From Qipengyuania psychrotolerans (GTDB taxonomy: Bacteria > Pseudomonadota > Alphaproteobacteria > Sphingomonadales > Sphingomonadaceae), in the NCBI RefSeq assembly GCF_019711355.1, contig NZ_CP081297.1, positions 2,253,001 through 2,317,000 of the forward strand: a stretch of DNA of 64,000 nucleotides, in the 5' to 3' direction. The stretch's first letter is position 1, and the number at the start of each line of letters is the position of its first letter. Below, piece by piece: positions 63,222 to 64,000 of this stretch. The notes under the pieces are model-generated. The model was not told where the DNA came from, did not search any database, and was given only the letters and a program-made list of their open reading frames with translations. A program made the translations under genes and the position numbers.

Positions 63222-63260
63222 ACAAAAACCCTCGAGCCGGGGGCAATTGGCTCGAGGGTT
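63222..63260 (-). terminator. Rho-independent terminator for lolA (minus strand)
   Basis: AACCCTCGAGCC (63,227-63,238) and GGCTCGAGGGTT (63,249-63,260) form a 12-bp stem, followed on the minus strand by TTTTTG. It lies downstream of lolA and upstream of xth on the same strand. Confidence 0.85.
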
Positions 63261-63434
63261 CCTTGTGAGCGTTCGTCACGCTTGGAACGAAACGGTTTAA
63301 TGGGTGGCAATCAACAGGGGGGAAATTGCCAGCCGCCACTTCGTAGACTTAGAAATAGACCCGTTTGGCTTGCTGCTCAATGAACATCAGGCTGCCGGAA
63401 ATCCCATAAGGATACCGGTTCGTCGCTGGACCGT
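63261..63434 (-). other. Intergenic region downstream of lolA
   Basis: About 170 bases between the terminator and the lolA stop show no convincing coding frame or RNA signature. Confidence 0.4.
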
Positions 63435-64000
63435 TCAGTTAGGACGACGGGACGATCTGCGCGGGTCACGGAAAGTGAATGCGCTGTCAGCAATCGAGAC
63501 CCCGTAGCGATGATTCCGCAAACGGACGGTGGTGCGGTGATTCTGCGAATCGAGCGCCACCCAATGGGTCAGGCGAAGGCCGCCAGGCGCACTGCTGTCG
63601 CGCGCGAAGATCATGGTAATTGCGCCAAATTCAGGACGCTTGGGATCACGCACCTCGATGCTGACGACATCGCTGTGGCCGGTCTGGACCAGCTTGCCGA
63701 ATTTCTTCACATCGCGGCTGGGATCGAGGAGCGCGCCGAGCGGCGAGTTCTTGATCGGCCAGCGCTGGACCTGGTTCACTTCGTAGTCGACCATATACAT
63801 CGACTTGCCATTGGACACGACGAGGAGCGGGACGCTCTTTTCGTATTCGAAACGGATCTTGCCGGGACGCTTTAGCGACATCACGCCCGATACCGACTGG
63901 CCGTTTCGGTCCGTCTGGACGAAATCGGCCTTCATAGTGGCAATGCCGCGCAGCGCTTCGACGGCCTTGTCGAGGTCGCCTGCGGCAGCCTCTACCGGTG
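63435..64000 (-). CDS. lolA: LolA-family outer-membrane lipoprotein carrier, 5' end outside window
   Basis: The minus-strand frame is open to the window edge, so the protein is cut at its N-terminus; an ATG at 63,935 is internal. Visible are VEALRGIATMKADFVQTDRNGQ, GVMSLKRPGKIRFEYE, LLVVSNGKSMYMVDYE and GLRLTHWVALDSQNHRTTVRL, the LolA pattern. LolA carries lipoproteins across the periplasm from LolCDE to LolB. Confidence 0.92.
   Translation of the reverse strand, partial: PVEAAAGDLDKAVEALRGIATMKADFVQTDRNGQSVSGVMSLKRPGKIRFEYEKSVPLLVVSNGKSMYMVDYEVNQVQRWPIKNSPLGALLDPSRDVKKFGKLVQTGHSDVVSIEVRDPKRPEFGAITMIFARDSSAPGGLRLTHWVALDSQNHRTTVRLRNHRYGVSIADSAFTFRDPRRSSRRPN

Overview
The window looks like a chromosomal segment of an alphaproteobacterium, most likely order Sphingomonadales (Erythrobacteraceae or a close relative). 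Supporting signs are the GC-rich core genes, ubiquinone genes (ubiG, ubiE, ubiB), glutathione-dependent formaldehyde oxidation (class III alcohol dehydrogenase plus S-formylglutathione hydrolase), an NDUFA9-like protein, a PHA depolymerase and an HWE-type sensor kinase. The order is inferred from gene content, not from a search.

Bases 1-11,760 are an accessory island, visibly richer in AT than the rest, that ends at a tRNA-Leu(CAG) gene beside a P4-type tyrosine integrase. Its cargo is almost entirely defence-like. In order it holds: (a) an overlapping helicase / phospholipase-D-like / PP2C phosphatase triplet, cut by the left window edge; (b) a protein with a class III nucleotide cyclase-like fold that keeps both metal aspartates but lacks the usual transition-state Asn and Arg; (c) a HEPN-motif protein; (d) a Lamassu/ABC-3C-like pair, a Cap4-type (DUF4297) nuclease and an SMC/Rad50-like ATPase with a CPTC hook; (e) a small two-helix membrane protein; (f) a zinc-ribbon SIR2 protein; (g) the integrase. 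A tRNA 3'-end-like hairpin at about 8,472-8,492 suggests an older insertion boundary inside the island. The left end of the island is outside the window.

Bases 11,760-64,000 are core chromosome, with genes packed in short overlapping operons. One-carbon and formate metabolism recurs: purU releases formate from 10-formyl-THF, purT consumes formate, and adhC-cupin-VOC-ybaK-fghA turns formaldehyde into formate; a PQQ/heme alcohol dehydrogenase lies nearby. Further blocks are lysC/ubiG/tRNA-editing-type deaminase, yebC-ruvC, dut-coaBC, ubiE-ubiB, mutM, a PHA depolymerase, an MsbA-like exporter, an M13 peptidase, uppP, phhA, ppk2, a four-gene acyl-CoA operon (ACAD, CaiB, thiolase, MaoC-like), recQ, an SPFH-RHH-membrane protein operon, psd, and xth-ribA-GNAT. 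The window ends inside lolA.

Small or unusual items beyond the obvious genes include a two-helix membrane protein gene broken by an in-frame TAG between lysC and purT, a 30-codon ORF linking yebC to ruvC, a probable CTG start for ribA, a long acidic insert inside CoaBC, 11-bp-period repeats upstream of two regulator-containing loci, and a perfect 13-bp inverted repeat upstream of the integrase.
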